64,000 nucleotides of DNA. Origin: Lepus europaeus. Lineage: Eukaryota; Chordata; Mammalia; Lagomorpha; Leporidae. Each line of letters starts with the position of its first letter. Position 1 is the stretch's first letter. Position numbers and translations under genes: made by a program. Below are positions 1 to 43,308 of the stretch, in pieces. Location: NCBI RefSeq assembly GCF_033115175.1, contig NC_084834.1:12063294-12127293 (forward strand). Reading direction: 5' to 3'. The notes beneath the pieces were generated by a model. It saw only the letters and a program-made list of their open reading frames with translations. It had not been told where the DNA came from and made no database searches.

Positions 1-286
1 ATCCCATATGAGAGCTGGGTCAAGTCCTGGTTGCTCCACTTCCAAGCCAGCTCCCTGTTAATGCACCTGGGAAAGCAGCAGAGGGTGGCCCAAGTGCTTG
101 GGTCCCTACCGCCCACATAAGAGACCTGTATGGAATGCCAGGCTCTTGGATTTGGCCTGGACCAGCCCTGGCCATTGATGCCATTTGGTGGAATCAATCA
201 GTGATGGAAGATATTACCTCTCTCAAATGCTGCCTTCCAAACAAAGAAAATAAATCTCTAAAAAAAAAAAAAAAAAAAAAAAAAAA
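1..286 (+). repeat. CSINE (cut by left window edge)
   Basis: The lagomorph C-type SINE body (ATCCCATATG...TGGCCCAAGTGCTTGGG) ends in a 26-base A run. Confidence 0.85.
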
Positions 287-292
287 GGTATA

Positions 293-604
293 GGGACCGG
301 TGCCTGTGGCTTAGTAGGCTAAGTACCAGCATCCCAAATGGGCACCAGTTCGTGTCCCAGATGCTCCTCTTTTGACCCAACTCTCTTCTATGGGTTGGGA
401 AAGCAGGGGAAGATGGCCCAAGTGCTTAGACCCCTGCACCCAGGTTGGGGACCCAGAAGAAGCTCCCGGCTCCTGGCTTCAGATGGGTTCAGCTCCGGCC
501 ATCGCGGCCAGTTGGGGAGTGAACCAGCAGATGGAAGACCTCTTTCTCTCTGTGTTTATTCCTCTCTATCTCTTAAATAAATAAAAAATCTTTTTTAAAA
601 AAAG
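293..604 (+). repeat. CSINE
   Basis: Complete head-to-tail copy in the A-tail end of the previous SINE. AGGTATA is repeated on both sides (286-292 and 603-609), a target-site duplication. Confidence 0.88.
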
Positions 605-831
605 GTATAATTAAGGTTGGGATCCTGAAAATGAGCAAATGTTAAGTCAAAATTCCTTTTGCTATTTAGCCAGAAATGAATACCTCCTTCTCCTGGGAAG
701 TGATACTAGCAAATTAAGTCAAGGCAATTTAAGAACCATGATTGGAATCGAGAAACAAACAAACAAAAAAAAAACCAGAATGTAAGAACAAAGCAAAGCT
801 TCGAAAGTCGGAGTACGTTAGGAAGTCATTA

Positions 832-32997
<32,166 letters not shown>

Positions 32998-32999
32998 CT

Positions 33000-33950
33000 G
33001 TGGAGGATGGGGTGTTGCGCCTTCTCTGGTTAATTACCTGTCAGCATTCGGAAAAGTTTAGAGATTCCCAGCAGGTTTCTTTCCTCTTCAAGAAACACAA
33101 GGCATTTTTAAAAGTTAGACTTCCAAGGTGGGCACTAAGCTTTTCTGTGAGCTCACGGCATTTGAAACCCCTTCTATTGGCAACCCCTCATAGGCCCAAG
33201 CCCTCGATGAACCTGAACAGTTCTCAGAAAACTCAGTGCTCTAAGTCAACTACCCATTGCACAGGAAAGCAGCTTTTATGCGTGGGAATGATTTGGGCTG
33301 ATCAGTTAATAGTTCCTAAGCACCACCAACTAATCTTTATGGGTTCCGCCTTGTTTTTGGCCTCCTTCCTACACCAGGGTCCCAACTTCTCTCCAGCCTG
33401 TATTCACATTGAACTCATCTCCTTGATCCTAGCTGCTTCTCTCAATTGTTCTCCAATTCATTTCTATGAAACTCTTCTTTCAAACCCCACCAGAACTGAG
33501 GTCCCCAGGATACGGAGCCGAATCTCACATAGCTTACAGTGACCCTTTCTCTCCTCCAGGGAACTAGGCTTGGAGCCTTCCCCCGGGCCCTCCCCCGAAT
33601 CACTTCATGGCCTACAGATGCTCCCTCTCATAATCCTAACCTGGCCTCACTGCTGAAGAAATCTTCAAGCGAAAAACAAGACTCTCCCCAACTCGGGGAA
33701 AACCTATCTTAAGTCTTAGCTGTGGAGAAATCGGCCCGTGCATACAAAGACTGACACACGATTCCTGGGTCAACAGGGCAGGTGGAGGCAATTCAGGAAC
33801 TTGCAAAAAAAGTTAACTACACTCTTCTTTAATGCTCTACTTGCAACTCAAAGGCAGGACAGGCCTCCCTCTTGGGGTTACTACAGAAGCCGCCCCTCTA
33901 GCCCCTAACACCCCTGTTCGGTTAGCCTGGAATCTTCGTTCTACAACCTG
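33000..33950. other. PIWIL2 intron 1, no gene seen
   Basis: Unique sequence with no SINE. A 295-codon plus-strand frame (32655-33542) spans coding exon 1 antisense and shows no recognisable product. Confidence 0.45.
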
Positions 33951-34640
33951 TGTGGGTGGCGCACTCGGTGCCACGGCTTAGTCTCCTTGCCCACACGTCC
34001 CCGACCCCCAGCACCGCGTGCGGGGTTTCACAAGCACGAGGCCCTCCTTTAACGTGGACTTCCTCCTCTGCTTCCGAGGGGACACGCGGGGCCTACCTTC
34101 TCAGCCTTTCTGTAGGCCACGCGGACCCCAAGCCCAGCGCTGGGAGGCAAACTCCTTTCTTCCCGTTTTCCCCCAAACCAACAACCGTGCTGGGGGAACG
34201 CCCTGGATCCTCAGCCACAGCCCTGCCCGGTCCTCGCGCCTCGCGGGCCGCCCACGCACGCACAGCCTCGAGTAACGACTTCCCGCCCCCACCCCGCCCT
34301 AGGCATGGCGGCCCTTCCAGCCTCATGGGGCGGAAGGCCCGGACAGCGCCTGGCCTCGGGCTCAGCGAGGCTGCCCCCGAGCGACCTCGGCCCTCCGGGG
34401 CTTCCTCACCTGAGCTGTGTCCTGGCGCTTCAGCTGGCCCCACGGAGCCTCACGAGAACGGGGAAGCTCAACTACCTGCCACGCGGAAAGAGCCACAGGC
34501 CTCAAATACTAAGTTCCGGTCACGTGGTGTGGGCGGGGCCTGAGCCCATAGGCTGAAGAAAGTGCCACACACAAGATCCTGCCATCTCATTGGCTGCTTT
34601 GCAAAAGGGACTCGCCCTTTTGAGTCACGCGGGCCGAGTC
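33950..34640 (-). promoter_or_regulatory. PIWIL2: PIWIL2 CpG-island promoter
   Basis: This is a GC- and CpG-rich block unlike the surrounding introns. On the minus strand it carries a CCAAT box (34593-34589), a GC box (34531-34540), a CACGTG E-box (34521-34526) and a CCGGAA ETS-like site (34514-34519), all just upstream of the predicted first exon. No TATA box is seen. Germline genes often have such methylation-controlled CpG promoters, but that regulation is inference here. Plus-strand open frames through the island are GC artefacts. Confidence 0.7.
34410..34510 (-). other. PIWIL2: Predicted non-coding exon 1 (5' UTR) of PIWIL2
   Basis: Coding exon 1 begins only seven bases before the ATG, at a good acceptor, so an upstream UTR exon is needed. 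A strong donor CTCAG|GTGAGG sits at 34409 inside a CpG island, 1.4 kb upstream. The lower edge (donor) is well supported. The upper edge (transcription start) is inferred from CCAAT and GC-box spacing. Confidence 0.55.
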
Positions 34641-35105
34641 CCTCTCAAAGGGAGCTGGGAGGTGTGAGTTGATGGTGGTAAGTGTTTGATGTCCTGGCCT
34701 TGCGTCCGAGGGCCACCCCTGTAAACGGGACGTGCCCCAGCTCTCCCAGTTAGAAGATGTGGAGATGCAGGTGCTAAGCGGGACACGGTTAACTTGAGTG
34801 CACGAACACCTTCTGACGTTGACCTTGCCCTCCACTTCTCGTGCGTGCAAAACAGGGTTAAGAGCGCCCGTTCATCGGCCTGTGTGGACATGTGCACCCA
34901 CTGAGGAGACAAGGCGTCAAAGGCCCGCAGTCAGCCCCACCCGAATTTGACCAAACAAGAGTGTTCCCCTAACTGGACGGAAGTAGCCAGTTCTCCTCCG
35001 GTCCCAACCGTTTCGGCAGTAAGCACGCCCAGGTTTGACAAGATGGTTAGGGTCAAGCTTGAGGCTTGAGCTCCTGATGTGCAGCCGTTCAAATGCTCTG
35101 CATGG
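34640..35105. other. Unique flank upstream of the PIWIL2 promoter
   Basis: Moderately GC-rich sequence without a recognised repeat or gene. Confidence 0.4.
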
Positions 35106-35417
35106 GGGCCAGCGCTGTGACACCTCTTGCCCTGCCAGCGGCCAGAATCCGAATGCCGGTTCAAATCCTGGCTCCGGCGCTTCTGATTCGCTCCCTGCTA
35201 ACACACCCGGGAAAGCGGTGTGTAATTGGGCCCCTGCAACCCACATGGGATACCATGAATGGAGTTCCTGGCTCCTGGCTTTGGCCTGGCCCAGCCCTGA
35301 CTGTTGAGCTGCTTTGGGGAGTGAACTGGTAGATGGGAAATCTCTTTTTTTTTTTTTCTCTCTCTCCCTCTCAATCACTCTTGCTCTCTTTCAAATAAAT
35401 TTAAGGGGAAAAAAATG
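35106..35417 (+). repeat. CSINE
   Basis: GGGGCCAGCGCTGTGACACC head; a T/CT tract and CAAATAAATTTAAGG tail. Confidence 0.84.
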
Positions 35418-35722
35418 CCCCTTCACTCTTTGTAGACATTACGTTTAACCAAGTGAGGCAGGAGACAGCTGAGGATTAACTGGGAAAGCAGAGAAAGGCA
35501 AGTTCCAAAACTCTCTCCATATTATGTGTCTCTGCCTCTTAGCCACAACCTTTGAGACTGGAGACAAAGACAGGGTTAACTGGAGTAGCTGAGAATAAGA
35601 AATTGTAAACTTAAAAAACTTTCACGTAGAAGCTATATATAGATATTATAATAGCTCCATGAGATACACACCTGCAACCTCAAAACCACACTAAGGGACC
35701 CCCACACCCAAGCCAACATCTA

Positions 35723-36036
35723 TGGCCGGCATAGTGGCACCTCGGGCTCAGCCTCTGCCTGTGCCACTGGCATCCCATACCAGTGCCAGTTTGAGTCCTG
35801 GCTGCTCCACTTCCAATCCAGCTCCCTGCTAATGCACCTTGGAAGGCAATGGAAGATGGCCCGGGTGCTTGGGCCCCTGCCACCGGCGTGGGAGATTCGA
35901 ATGGAGTTCCAGGCTCCTGGTTTTGCCTGGTCTAGCCCTAGCCTTTGCAACCATCTGGGGAGTGAACCAGCAGATGGAAGACCTCTCTCTTTCTCTCCCT
36001 AATTCTGCATTTCAAATACATAAATCTTTTTTTAAA
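35723..36036 (+). repeat. CSINE
   Basis: GGCCGGCATAGTGGCACC head; CAAATACATAAATC tail. Confidence 0.85.
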
Positions 36037-36039
36037 AAT

Positions 36040-36256
36040 ACTATAAAATCACAGCCCCCAATTATCTTCAGGGCCTCAGGTCCCTGCCTCAACCGCAGCT
36101 TTGATTCTTGGCCTCTTTCTTTCTTAAAAAGTGTACTTTCTTTTCCTGTAATAAACCCTCTGCTGTTATTATCTCTACGAGCTTCATGAACTCACTGTCT
36201 GAGGCTCAGAAGAACCTGTGCCTGGCCCTTGCCTTTCTACTCTCCACTCCCACAAC
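36040..36256 (+). mobile_element. Possible LTR 3' part
   Basis: A poly(A) signal in CTGTAATAAACCCTCTGCTG, then a pyrimidine-rich stretch ending CCCACAACA, looks like the R-U5 end of a class I LTR. The 5' part may be 35430-35722, with the SINE inserted between. No target duplication was found. Confidence 0.35.
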
Positions 36257-36468
36257 AGTATTAAGGAAAGATGCAAGTTTCTGTACACCATAGCCTCCCC
36301 AGCTTACATGACAATGCTACTGTTAGTGTACACAAAGAGGTCCATGCACTTGTTTGGGGGGGGAGGGCAGGGGATGTCACTGAATAATCAGCCTCAAAGT
36401 TTTGTTTACTGGTGACAAACAAAGGAGACAGTGGAAAGGTAAAATTCACTTTACAAACTGCTTTGCTG

Positions 36469-36785
36469 GGGCTGGTGTTGTGGCACACGCAGCATGTAAA
36501 GCCACCACCTGGGACACCACATGGGAGCGGGTTCGAGCCCCAGCTGCTCCACTTCCGATCCAGCTTCCTGTCAATGCACCTGGGAAAGCAGCAGAAGATG
36601 GTCCCAGTGCTTGGGCCTCTGCACCCACGTGGGAAACCTGGATGGAGCTCCTGGCTCCTGGCTTCAACCTGGCCATTGTGGCCATTTGAGGAGTGAACCA
36701 GTGGGTGGAAGATCTCTCTGTCCTTCCCTCTCTCTCTGTAACTCTGCCTTTCAAATAAATAAAATAAATCTTTAAAAAGAAAAGA
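36469..36785 (+). repeat. CSINE
   Basis: GGGGCTGGTGTTGTGGCACA head; CAAATAAATAAAATAAATC tail. AAACTGC lies on both sides. Confidence 0.86.
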
Positions 36786-37600
36786 AACTGCCTGAGAAGC
36801 AGTGTGCCAGGGCTTTTATAGCAAGGGTCAAAGGATGTTCAGGATATAGAAAAGGGGGAGCAGGAGGGCCCTTTGCCTCCAACTGGTTGCCTGGTGGTCT
36901 GGCCCTCTTCAAATAAAGTCATTGTTGCAGACAAGCGTTCCCAGAACATTCTCTAAAAACCAAGCTCAAGTTTGCAAACTGCTTCAGTTTCTCCGCCCTG
37001 TTCCTGTGCCTCCCAGCCCTGCCTGAATCCCACACCCTGTTCACCGTATGTTACAGCAGGTACTGCTGCCTGTGCAACGCACTCCCAGGGACGCACTCCC
37101 CTGCAACCCTGATGGAGGAGTGCCAGCTCCTGTCCTTTTAGGAACTCTCGCCACACCTTGCAGGACAAGTCATTCCATACACATGAAATGATGCTATTTT
37201 AAGGGCGGGATTCGGTAAACCTAGTTGCAATAGGGCAATGGCAACTCTCGGTTTTCTGCACACGTCTCTTTTGGAAGCACCATCGTGCAGGCTGGTTCTC
37301 TGGATTTCTGTATATTGTTCGTGCAAGATCAGAGGACCTGGGTACAACAGTTCTAGCCAATCCGTGTATCATGGGATACTGCTTCTTTTGCCAAAGGGAC
37401 AATCCATATAGTTTTGGAATTGATTGGAGATAAAGATAGTTGAAGCTCTACGAAACATGGGCATCTGTTTAAAATCTTTCAGAAACTAATCAACTTGTCC
37501 TATTATATACTCCATCAAGGTACTTCAATTGTTCATTAACCATTCCTAGGGTATTCATGAAAAATATCACACACATTCTTGCCATACACAAAAAACAGAA
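36786..37600. other. Intergenic, no gene recognised
   Basis: Unique-looking sequence with short open frames on both strands but no splice-flanked or conserved coding pattern that I recognise. Confidence 0.4.
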
Positions 37601-37602
37601 GT

Positions 37603-37740
37603 TATGTGAGGTGATGGATTTGTTAGATTGCTTTAATCATTCCACAATATAAGTATATACCAAAACACCACATTGTACCCTACAAATATAAGCAATTGTT
37701 ATTTGTCAATTAAAAAGGAAAAATAACACACACATATAAC
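37603..37740 (+). repeat. L1 3' UTR end
   Basis: GTGATGGATTTGTTAGATTG ... CACATTGTACCCTACAAATA ... TTATTTGTCAATTAAAAAGG follows the 3' end of older L1 elements. Confidence 0.7.
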
Positions 37741-37771
37741 AAACCTTTTTGAGTTCAATTACAGATGGAAT

Positions 37772-38103
37772 TTTTTTTAAGATTTATTTATTTATTTGAA
37801 AGTCAAAGTTACACAAAGAGAAGGACAGACAGGGAGAGAGATCTTCCACTTGCTTGTTCACTCCCCAGATGGCCACAAAGGCCAGGGTTGTGCCAGGCCA
37901 AAGCTAGGAGTCAGGAACTTTTTTTGGGGTCTCCCACTTGGGTGCAGGGGCCCAAGTACTTGGACCATCCTCCACTGCTTTCCCAGGTACATTAGCAGGT
38001 AGCTGGATCAGAAGTGGAACAGCCAGATCTTGAACCAGCACCCATACGGGATGCTGGGGTCACACGTGACAGCTGTATTTGCTATGCTACAATGCCAGCC
38101 CCT
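37772..38103 (-). repeat. CSINE
   Basis: Antisense copy from TTTTTTTTAAGATTTATTT to CAATGCCAGCCCC. Confidence 0.86.
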
Positions 38104-38118
38104 ATTTGTTTCTTTGTA

Positions 38119-38420
38119 TGTTTTAAAGATTTTATTTAGTTATTTGAGGGGGAGAATTACAAACACAGAGGAAGGTCTTCCATCCGTTGGTCCACTCCTT
38201 AAATGGCCACAACAGCAGGAGCTGGGAAGCCAGGAGCTTCTTCCGGGTCTCCCACATGAGTGCAGGGGCCCAAGCACTTGGGCCATCTTCCACTGCTTTC
38301 CCAGGCCACAGCAGAGAGCTGGATCAGAAGTGGAGCAGCAGAGACCAGAACCCGTGCCCATATGGGATGCTGGCACCGCAGGTGGAGCCTCAGCCCATTA
38401 TGACATAGCCTTGACCCCTG
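38119..38420 (-). repeat. CSINE
   Basis: Antisense copy from TTTTAAAGATTTTATTTAGT to ACATAGCCTTGACCCC. Confidence 0.84.
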
Positions 38421-38488
38421 TTTGTTTTCACTCAAGGCGTAACACCAAACTGTGTCCACCTGGCCCTACCATAAGACCCCCTAAGTGG

Positions 38489-38637
38489 GGGCCGGCACTG
38501 TGGTGTAGCAGATAAAGCTGCCGCTTGCAGTGCCGACATCCCATATTGGGTGCCAATTCGAGATCCGGCTGCTCCACTTGCTATCCAGCTCTCTGCTGTG
38601 GCCTGGGAAAGCAGTGGAAGATGGCCCAAGGGCTTAA
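38489..38637 (+). repeat. CSINE, 3' truncated
   Basis: GGGGCCGGCACTGTGGTGTA head and first half of the body. It breaks off after GATGGCCCAAG. Confidence 0.83.
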
Positions 38638-38654
38638 AATAAAGTAAAATAAAA

Positions 38655-38815
38655 TAAAAGGTTTATTTTGGTGCAAAAGAATTTTGAATCTACACATAAC
38701 AGGTTTTCCAAAAGTTCAAGGAAAATGCATATTATGAAAAACTATGCATGAATTTAAAAATTGTTTTGCACCAAAATAAGCTTATCTTTTAATTCTATTA
38801 GTCCATGAACACTTA
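38655..38815 (+). repeat. Stem-loop repeat family, best copy
   Basis: GTTTATTTTGGTGCAAAAGA and ATTTTGAATC on the left pair with TTGTTTTGCACCAAAATAAG on the right (arms about 38660-38700 and 38731-38782). The loop is about 30 bp. MITE-like; mariner-type origin is a guess. Confidence 0.65.
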
Positions 38816-39029
38816 AAAAATTATTTGAGAGGCAGAGAGAAACAGAGGGAGAGAGTGAGACAACTAGAGATCTTCCACCACATCAAGGGAGGGCAGCCTA
38901 TGTAGTATACCAGCTTACGTGCTAACATCATCCAGAAACACTCTCCCAGAGCAATGTCTGACCAAAATCCGGGCATCCTGTGGCCCAGTCAAGTTGACAC
39001 ATGAAACCGACCATCAGGGTTTTTATCTG

Positions 39030-39235
39030 GTTCATTACAGCCGTTCTAGTGGTTGTGATGCACATTGGCTTCCGCTTGCGTTTCTCCAACAGAGAATGCT
39101 GTCCAGTATCCTTTCTGTTGTTAGCCATTTGTGTATCTTCTCTGGTGGAAGATACTCATATCTTCTGCCCGTTGTTGTGGGTGAGTTGTCTTCTTATTAA
39201 TCAGCCTGATCCTATTTTTGATTTCTATTTATTGA
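39030..39235 (-). repeat. L1 fragment, antisense
   Basis: TTGTTAGCCATTTGTGTATC and TTCTGCCCGTTGTTGTGGGT match the reverse complement of the L1 3' region. The sequence before it (38880-39030) is repeat-like but unassigned. Confidence 0.5.
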
Positions 39236-39351
39236 CATTTTTAATGTGGGAGCCTTGGAATCCCAGTTAGAGGTGCATTTTCCCTGGGAGGACTTATATT
39301 ACTTCTGCCAGGAATGCAGAGGCACTATGGACATGGACTCACTTTATTCTC

Positions 39352-39682
39352 TATTTATTTATTTTTTGACAGGCAAAGTTAGACAGTGAGAGAGAGACAG
39401 AGAGAAAGGTCTTCCTTCCGTTGGTTCACCCCCTCAAATGGACACCACGGGCCTGCGCACCGCGCTGATCCGAAGGCAGGAGCCAGGTGCTTCTCCTGGT
39501 CTCCCATGCAGGTGGAGGGCCCAAGCACTTGGGCCATCCTCCACTGCCTTCCCGGGCCACAGCAGAGAGCTGGCCTGGAAGAGGGGCATCCGGTACAGAA
39601 TCCGGCGCCCCGACCAGGACTAGAACCCAGTGTGCTGGCGCTGCAGGTGGAGGATTAGCCTAGTGAGCCGCAGCGCCGGCCA
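39352..39682 (-). repeat. CSINE
   Basis: Antisense copy ending CGCAGCGCCGGCC; ATGGACATGGACTCACTTTA before and CATGGACTCACTTTA after, a long target duplication. Confidence 0.9.
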
Positions 39683-39817
39683 TGGACTCACTTTAAATGA
39701 AACGCTCCCTGGAATGTCTAGGCCAAATCGGCGATGTAATTTCCTGTCCTTAGCTTTACCTGGTTCTGGTGATCTTATTTTTCTGAGCTCCACTGCCACC
39801 AAATCAGAATACAGGGT

Positions 39818-40133
39818 TGTGGTGGAGTGAGAAGGCCATGCCAAGGTGGCCACTGGCAAGTGAGCATCAGTTACTCAGGAATGGCTTTGGAAACTTCCTG
39901 GCAATAGGCTGTGATTGGATGGCTTTGAAACTGCCTGGCAACAGGCTGTGATTGGTTGGGGCATAGACCGCCCCTTGACCTGATTGGCTGGCCTTGGCTA
40001 TATAAGATGTTGTACCAGTCTGCCAGCTGCTCGCCTCAAGCCTGCTTTCACCCGACTCCCGGGGTCTGTGTGGTGACTCCGCGCCTCTTGCCCCCACCAC
40101 GTTGCTCCTCTCAGAAATGAATCCACTGCAACA
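39818..40133 (+). mobile_element. Solo LTR, copy 1 (CCAAT-repeat family)
   Basis: A 316-bp block from TGTGGTGG to CACTGCAACA, flanked by a perfect 6-base duplication CAGGGT (39812-39817, 40134-40139). It contains a YY1-like CAAGGTGGCC, three GATTGG (reverse CCAAT) boxes with a direct repeat, and a TATA box CTATATAAG (39998-40006). Six-base duplications fit a class II (ERV2-like) integrase. No internal retroviral sequence adjoins it. Confidence 0.85.
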
Positions 40134-40239
40134 CAGGGTCAGAATGGAAGCACTTTTATGGAGACAAAGTGACGAGTACTCAAGGTCAGAGATGCCTGGA
40201 AAGATCCAGGTTGTATAACACTTGTGGGTTCCTTTTCTT

Positions 40240-40553
40240 TTTTTTTTTTTTAAAGATTTATTTATTTATTTATTTGAAAGTCAGAGGTTACACACAGAGA
40301 GAGGAGCAACAGAGAGAGACAGAGGTCTTTCATCTGCTGGTTCACTCCCCAAACCAAATCTGCTGGTTCACTGGCTGCAACGGCTGGAGCTGCGTCAATC
40401 TGAAGCCAGGAGCCAGGAGCCAGGAGCGTCTTCCGGTCTCCCATGCGGGTGAAGGGGCCCAAGCACTTGGGCCATCCTCCATGAACTGGTACCCATATGG
40501 GATGCCAGTGCCATAAGCAGAAGCTTAACCTACTGCCCCTCAGCGCTGGCCCC
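40240..40553 (-). repeat. CSINE
   Basis: Antisense copy from AAAGATTTATTTATTTATTT to CAGCGCTGGCCCC. Contains a tandem AGCCAGGAGCCAGGAGCCAG. Confidence 0.84.
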
Positions 40554-40554
40554 A

Positions 40555-40625
40555 CGAACTGATCTTTCAGTTGCATTTCCCACTAATGTTTTGAAGCCCC
40601 TCACATGCGTGAAGAAGCAGCTTGT
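40555..40625 (+). repeat. Stem-loop family fragment
   Basis: TTGCATTTCCCACTAATGTT and GAAGCCCCTCACATGCGTGA resemble the middle of the family. Confidence 0.4.
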
Positions 40626-41163
40626 TTAGAAGATCGTGTCCCCAGCTTACAGGAAGGCCAGCATCTGCCTCACTCCCTTGCTCTACTGGTAACCTGTAAT
40701 ACGGTTTCAACTGGCTTCATGCAGTCTCACAACCTGGCTATTTCCATCACTTGTGATTTCTGTTTTTGATGATCGTTCTGAGCACCACCTTTTTATAACA
40801 ACAGTAAGTGAACTGTGAGGACAGGAAAAACATCTTACATTGGTTCCGGAATATTCTGGCCAGGCCTATAGCTGAGGACGTAGATGTGTATTGATTGCAT
40901 TTGCATTGAGAGATTTGTGTTTACTAAAGAGAACTTGATATTCAAGACATCCCTGGGCTAGAGGATTTCCAAAAACAGATCTCTCCTGAGAACTGTGAAC
41001 TATGGGAAGAAATAAAAGCCATTTTTTTTTTCTGAAGTTACGTGAGGAAACTCTGCCATCTCTCATGGGAGTGGGAAAACACGCAGAGGAGCAGCTCCAG
41101 CTTGGGGTACGAGGCAAGTGCACTGGGCGCATAACTCACATTTGCTGCGCTGGGGATTTTTTC

Positions 41164-41165
<2 letters not shown>
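40626..41165. other. Intergenic, no gene recognised
   Basis: Unique-looking AT-rich sequence. An antisense 88-codon frame (40866-41132) has no recognisable domain. Confidence 0.4.
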
Positions 41166-41170
<5 letters not shown>

Positions 41171-41211
<41 letters not shown>

Positions 41212-41518
41212 ACAGGTGGAGTTAGACAGTGAGAGAGAGAGAGAAAGGTCTTCCTTCAATTGGTTCACCCCCAAAATGGCCGCTATGGCCGGCGTGCTGT
41301 GCCAATCCGAAGCCAGGAGCCAGGTGCTTCCTTCTAGTCTCCCATGCAGGTGCAGGGCCCAAGCACTTGGGCCATCCTCCACTGCACTCCCGGGCCACAG
41401 CAGAGAGCTGGACTGTAAGAGGAGCAACCGGGACAGAATCCAGCGCCCCAACCAGGACTAGAACCCGGGGTGCCGGCGCCCCAGGTAGATTAGCCTAGTG
41501 AGCCGCTGCACTGGCCTG
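41171..41518 (-). repeat. CSINE with very long T run
   Basis: Antisense copy whose A tail appears as about 32 consecutive T preceded by TTTTC repeats. Ends GCTGCACTGGCC. TGCGCTGGGGATTTTT before and TGCACTGGGGATTTTT after are a target duplication. Confidence 0.88.
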
Positions 41519-41704
41519 CACTGGGGATTTTTATAGGGATTTGGTAACACTGTTTAAGAACCACTGGGACTTAATGCAATCCTGCCTGAGAATATGATGC
41601 ACACTATGTAGTTTATATTATGTACCTGCTACTCTGTGTCTTCTGGGTGTGTAATAATGTAATTTGCACCTACTCTAGGAACCACAAAGACCAATTATTG
41701 AAAC

Positions 41705-41930
41705 TTTTAGTGGGTTAGAATGTCTGCATCCTGTATTGCAATGCCTGCATCTGATTCCATCTCTCACTGCCGATCCCAGCTTCCCAGTAATGCAGACCCT
41801 GGAGGCAGCCCCAATGGCTCAGGTAGTTAGGTCCCTGCCACTCATGTGGGAGACCTGGATTGCATTCCCAGTTCCTGGGGAGTAAACCAGCAGATGAGAG
41901 CTCTTTGTCTTACAAATAAGTATAAGAAAA
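41705..41930 (+). repeat. Old SINE
   Basis: GGTTAGAATGTCTGCATCCT head and GGGAGACCTGGATTGCATTC body, ending CTTACAAATAAGTA. Confidence 0.6.
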
Positions 41931-42049
41931 AAATTAAATATATGCAGCTATTTTTGTACATTGAAAAGACTTTGGAAATTTAAAACATTGTAAGAAACAA
42001 TCAACATTTTTCCACACTTGAGAAAAAATTACTATAATAACCAAAAATT

Positions 42050-42200
42050 CTACATATTGAGAACTAGCTTCAAGAAATGAAAACACATGTCCCTATAAGG
42101 TGTGTGTGCAAATTGACAACAGCCAAAAGCTGAAAACACCCTGCCTGTCTGTCCACGGTTAAACCAGATGTGGTAGAGTCATCGGACGGATGGATTCGAC
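42050..42200 (+). repeat. Old L1 3' fragment
   Basis: AATTGACAACAGCCAAAAGC and TGTCCACGGTTAAACCAGAT match the L1 3' pattern. Confidence 0.55.
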
Positions 42201-42204
42201 AGCG

Positions 42205-43055
42205 CTAGGAACAGTCGGGTCATGCAGTGCTTGACGGACGACAGAGACCTGTTCTGAGAAAAGCATGTGCAGATGGCCTCCCCGTTGTACGAGCATCACA
42301 GAGTGCACCTGCACAAGGCCGCGAGAGACTGGGGTAGGTCAGTCCCTCAACAAGCCTCTTGATGCGCTTAAGGGGCCTGGGAAACACAGGTGGATGAGGC
42401 GGGTGCATCATGTTATGGTACCTGTTTGCTTTTTGCTGACAAGTAGTATGTGCTAAAATAAGAATAAGAAATAGAGTAGGGGTGGGCATTTGGGCGGCAG
42501 TTAAGATGCCCCCCGAGTACCGGGTTCTAGTTCTGGCTCCGCTTTGAATCTACATTCCTGATAGTGCGCACCCCGGGAGGCAGTGGGTGATGGTTCAAAT
42601 ACTTGGGTCCCTGCCACCCAGGTGGGATATCCAGATTGAGCTCTGGGCTCCAAACTTTGGCTTGGTGCAACCCTGGCTGTTGCAGGCATTTGGGGAGTAA
42701 ACAAGCAGATGGAAGATCTCCATTTGTCTCTGTCTCTACCTTTCAAATACAATGAAAAAAAAGAGAGAGAGAGAAATATAGTAACATAATGCATGAAACA
42801 ATAGCATGGTCATTTGTTACCATTTTTAACAATTATTATGTCATGTGATATATGTATGTGCTAGACTTGTACATGACTGCAAGTAAGGTCAGTCTGCACC
42901 AATATCACCAGTAATGGGTTGTGCTATGACGTTACCATGGTTACGATGCCCCAAAGAAATAGGGATTTTTCGGCTCCATTGTAATCGTCTGAGCCCATGG
43001 TGGTATATGCACTCTGTCACTGACTGAATGGGACATGATGGCACCACACTATGTG
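42205..43055. mobile_element. Ancient DNA transposon remnant, split by a SINE
   Basis: ACAGTCGGGTCATGCAGTGC ... GACGGACGACAGAGACCTGT ... TTCTGAGAAAAGCATG begins the element. AAATAGGGATTTTTCGGCTC ... CCATGGTGGTATATGCACTC ... TCACTGACTGAATGGGACAT closes it. These are ends of a mammalian terminal-inverted-repeat element (ACAGTCATGC-type TIR). The family name is uncertain. A SINE at 42479-42765 interrupts it. Confidence 0.5.
42479..42765 (+). repeat. Old SINE
   Basis: GGGGTGGGCATTTGGGCGGC head, GTTAAGATGCC and CAAATACAATGAAAAAAAAG tail. AATAGAGTA before and AATATAGTA after. Confidence 0.75.
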
Positions 43056-43059
43056 TGGC

Positions 43060-43305
43060 TTGGATGAAAACATTATATTAAAGTGAACAAGCCACACACA
43101 AAGGCCACGTACCGTATGACCTCATTATGGGGAATGTCTGCAAGGGGGAAGTTTATAGACAATGGTGATCAGTGCTCGCCTGGGGCTGGGAAGAACTGGA
43201 ACTGGACGTAGACAGGAGAACTTATTAGGATGATGAACATATACTTAAAAAAAGAAGTATGGTAATGTTTGTACCATGGCTTAAATTTATCAAAAAGTAT
43301 TAAAT
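43060..43305 (+). repeat. Old L1 3' end
   Basis: AAGCCACACACAAAGGCCAC, GTATGACCTCATTATGGGGA and CTCGCCTGGGGCTGGGAAGA follow the L1 3' UTR order. Confidence 0.65.
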
Positions 43306-43308
43306 AAG

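Noticed and set aside
33950..34543. 197-codon plus-strand frame in the CpG island
   Set aside because: Composition-driven frame opposite the PIWIL2 promoter; no family resemblance.
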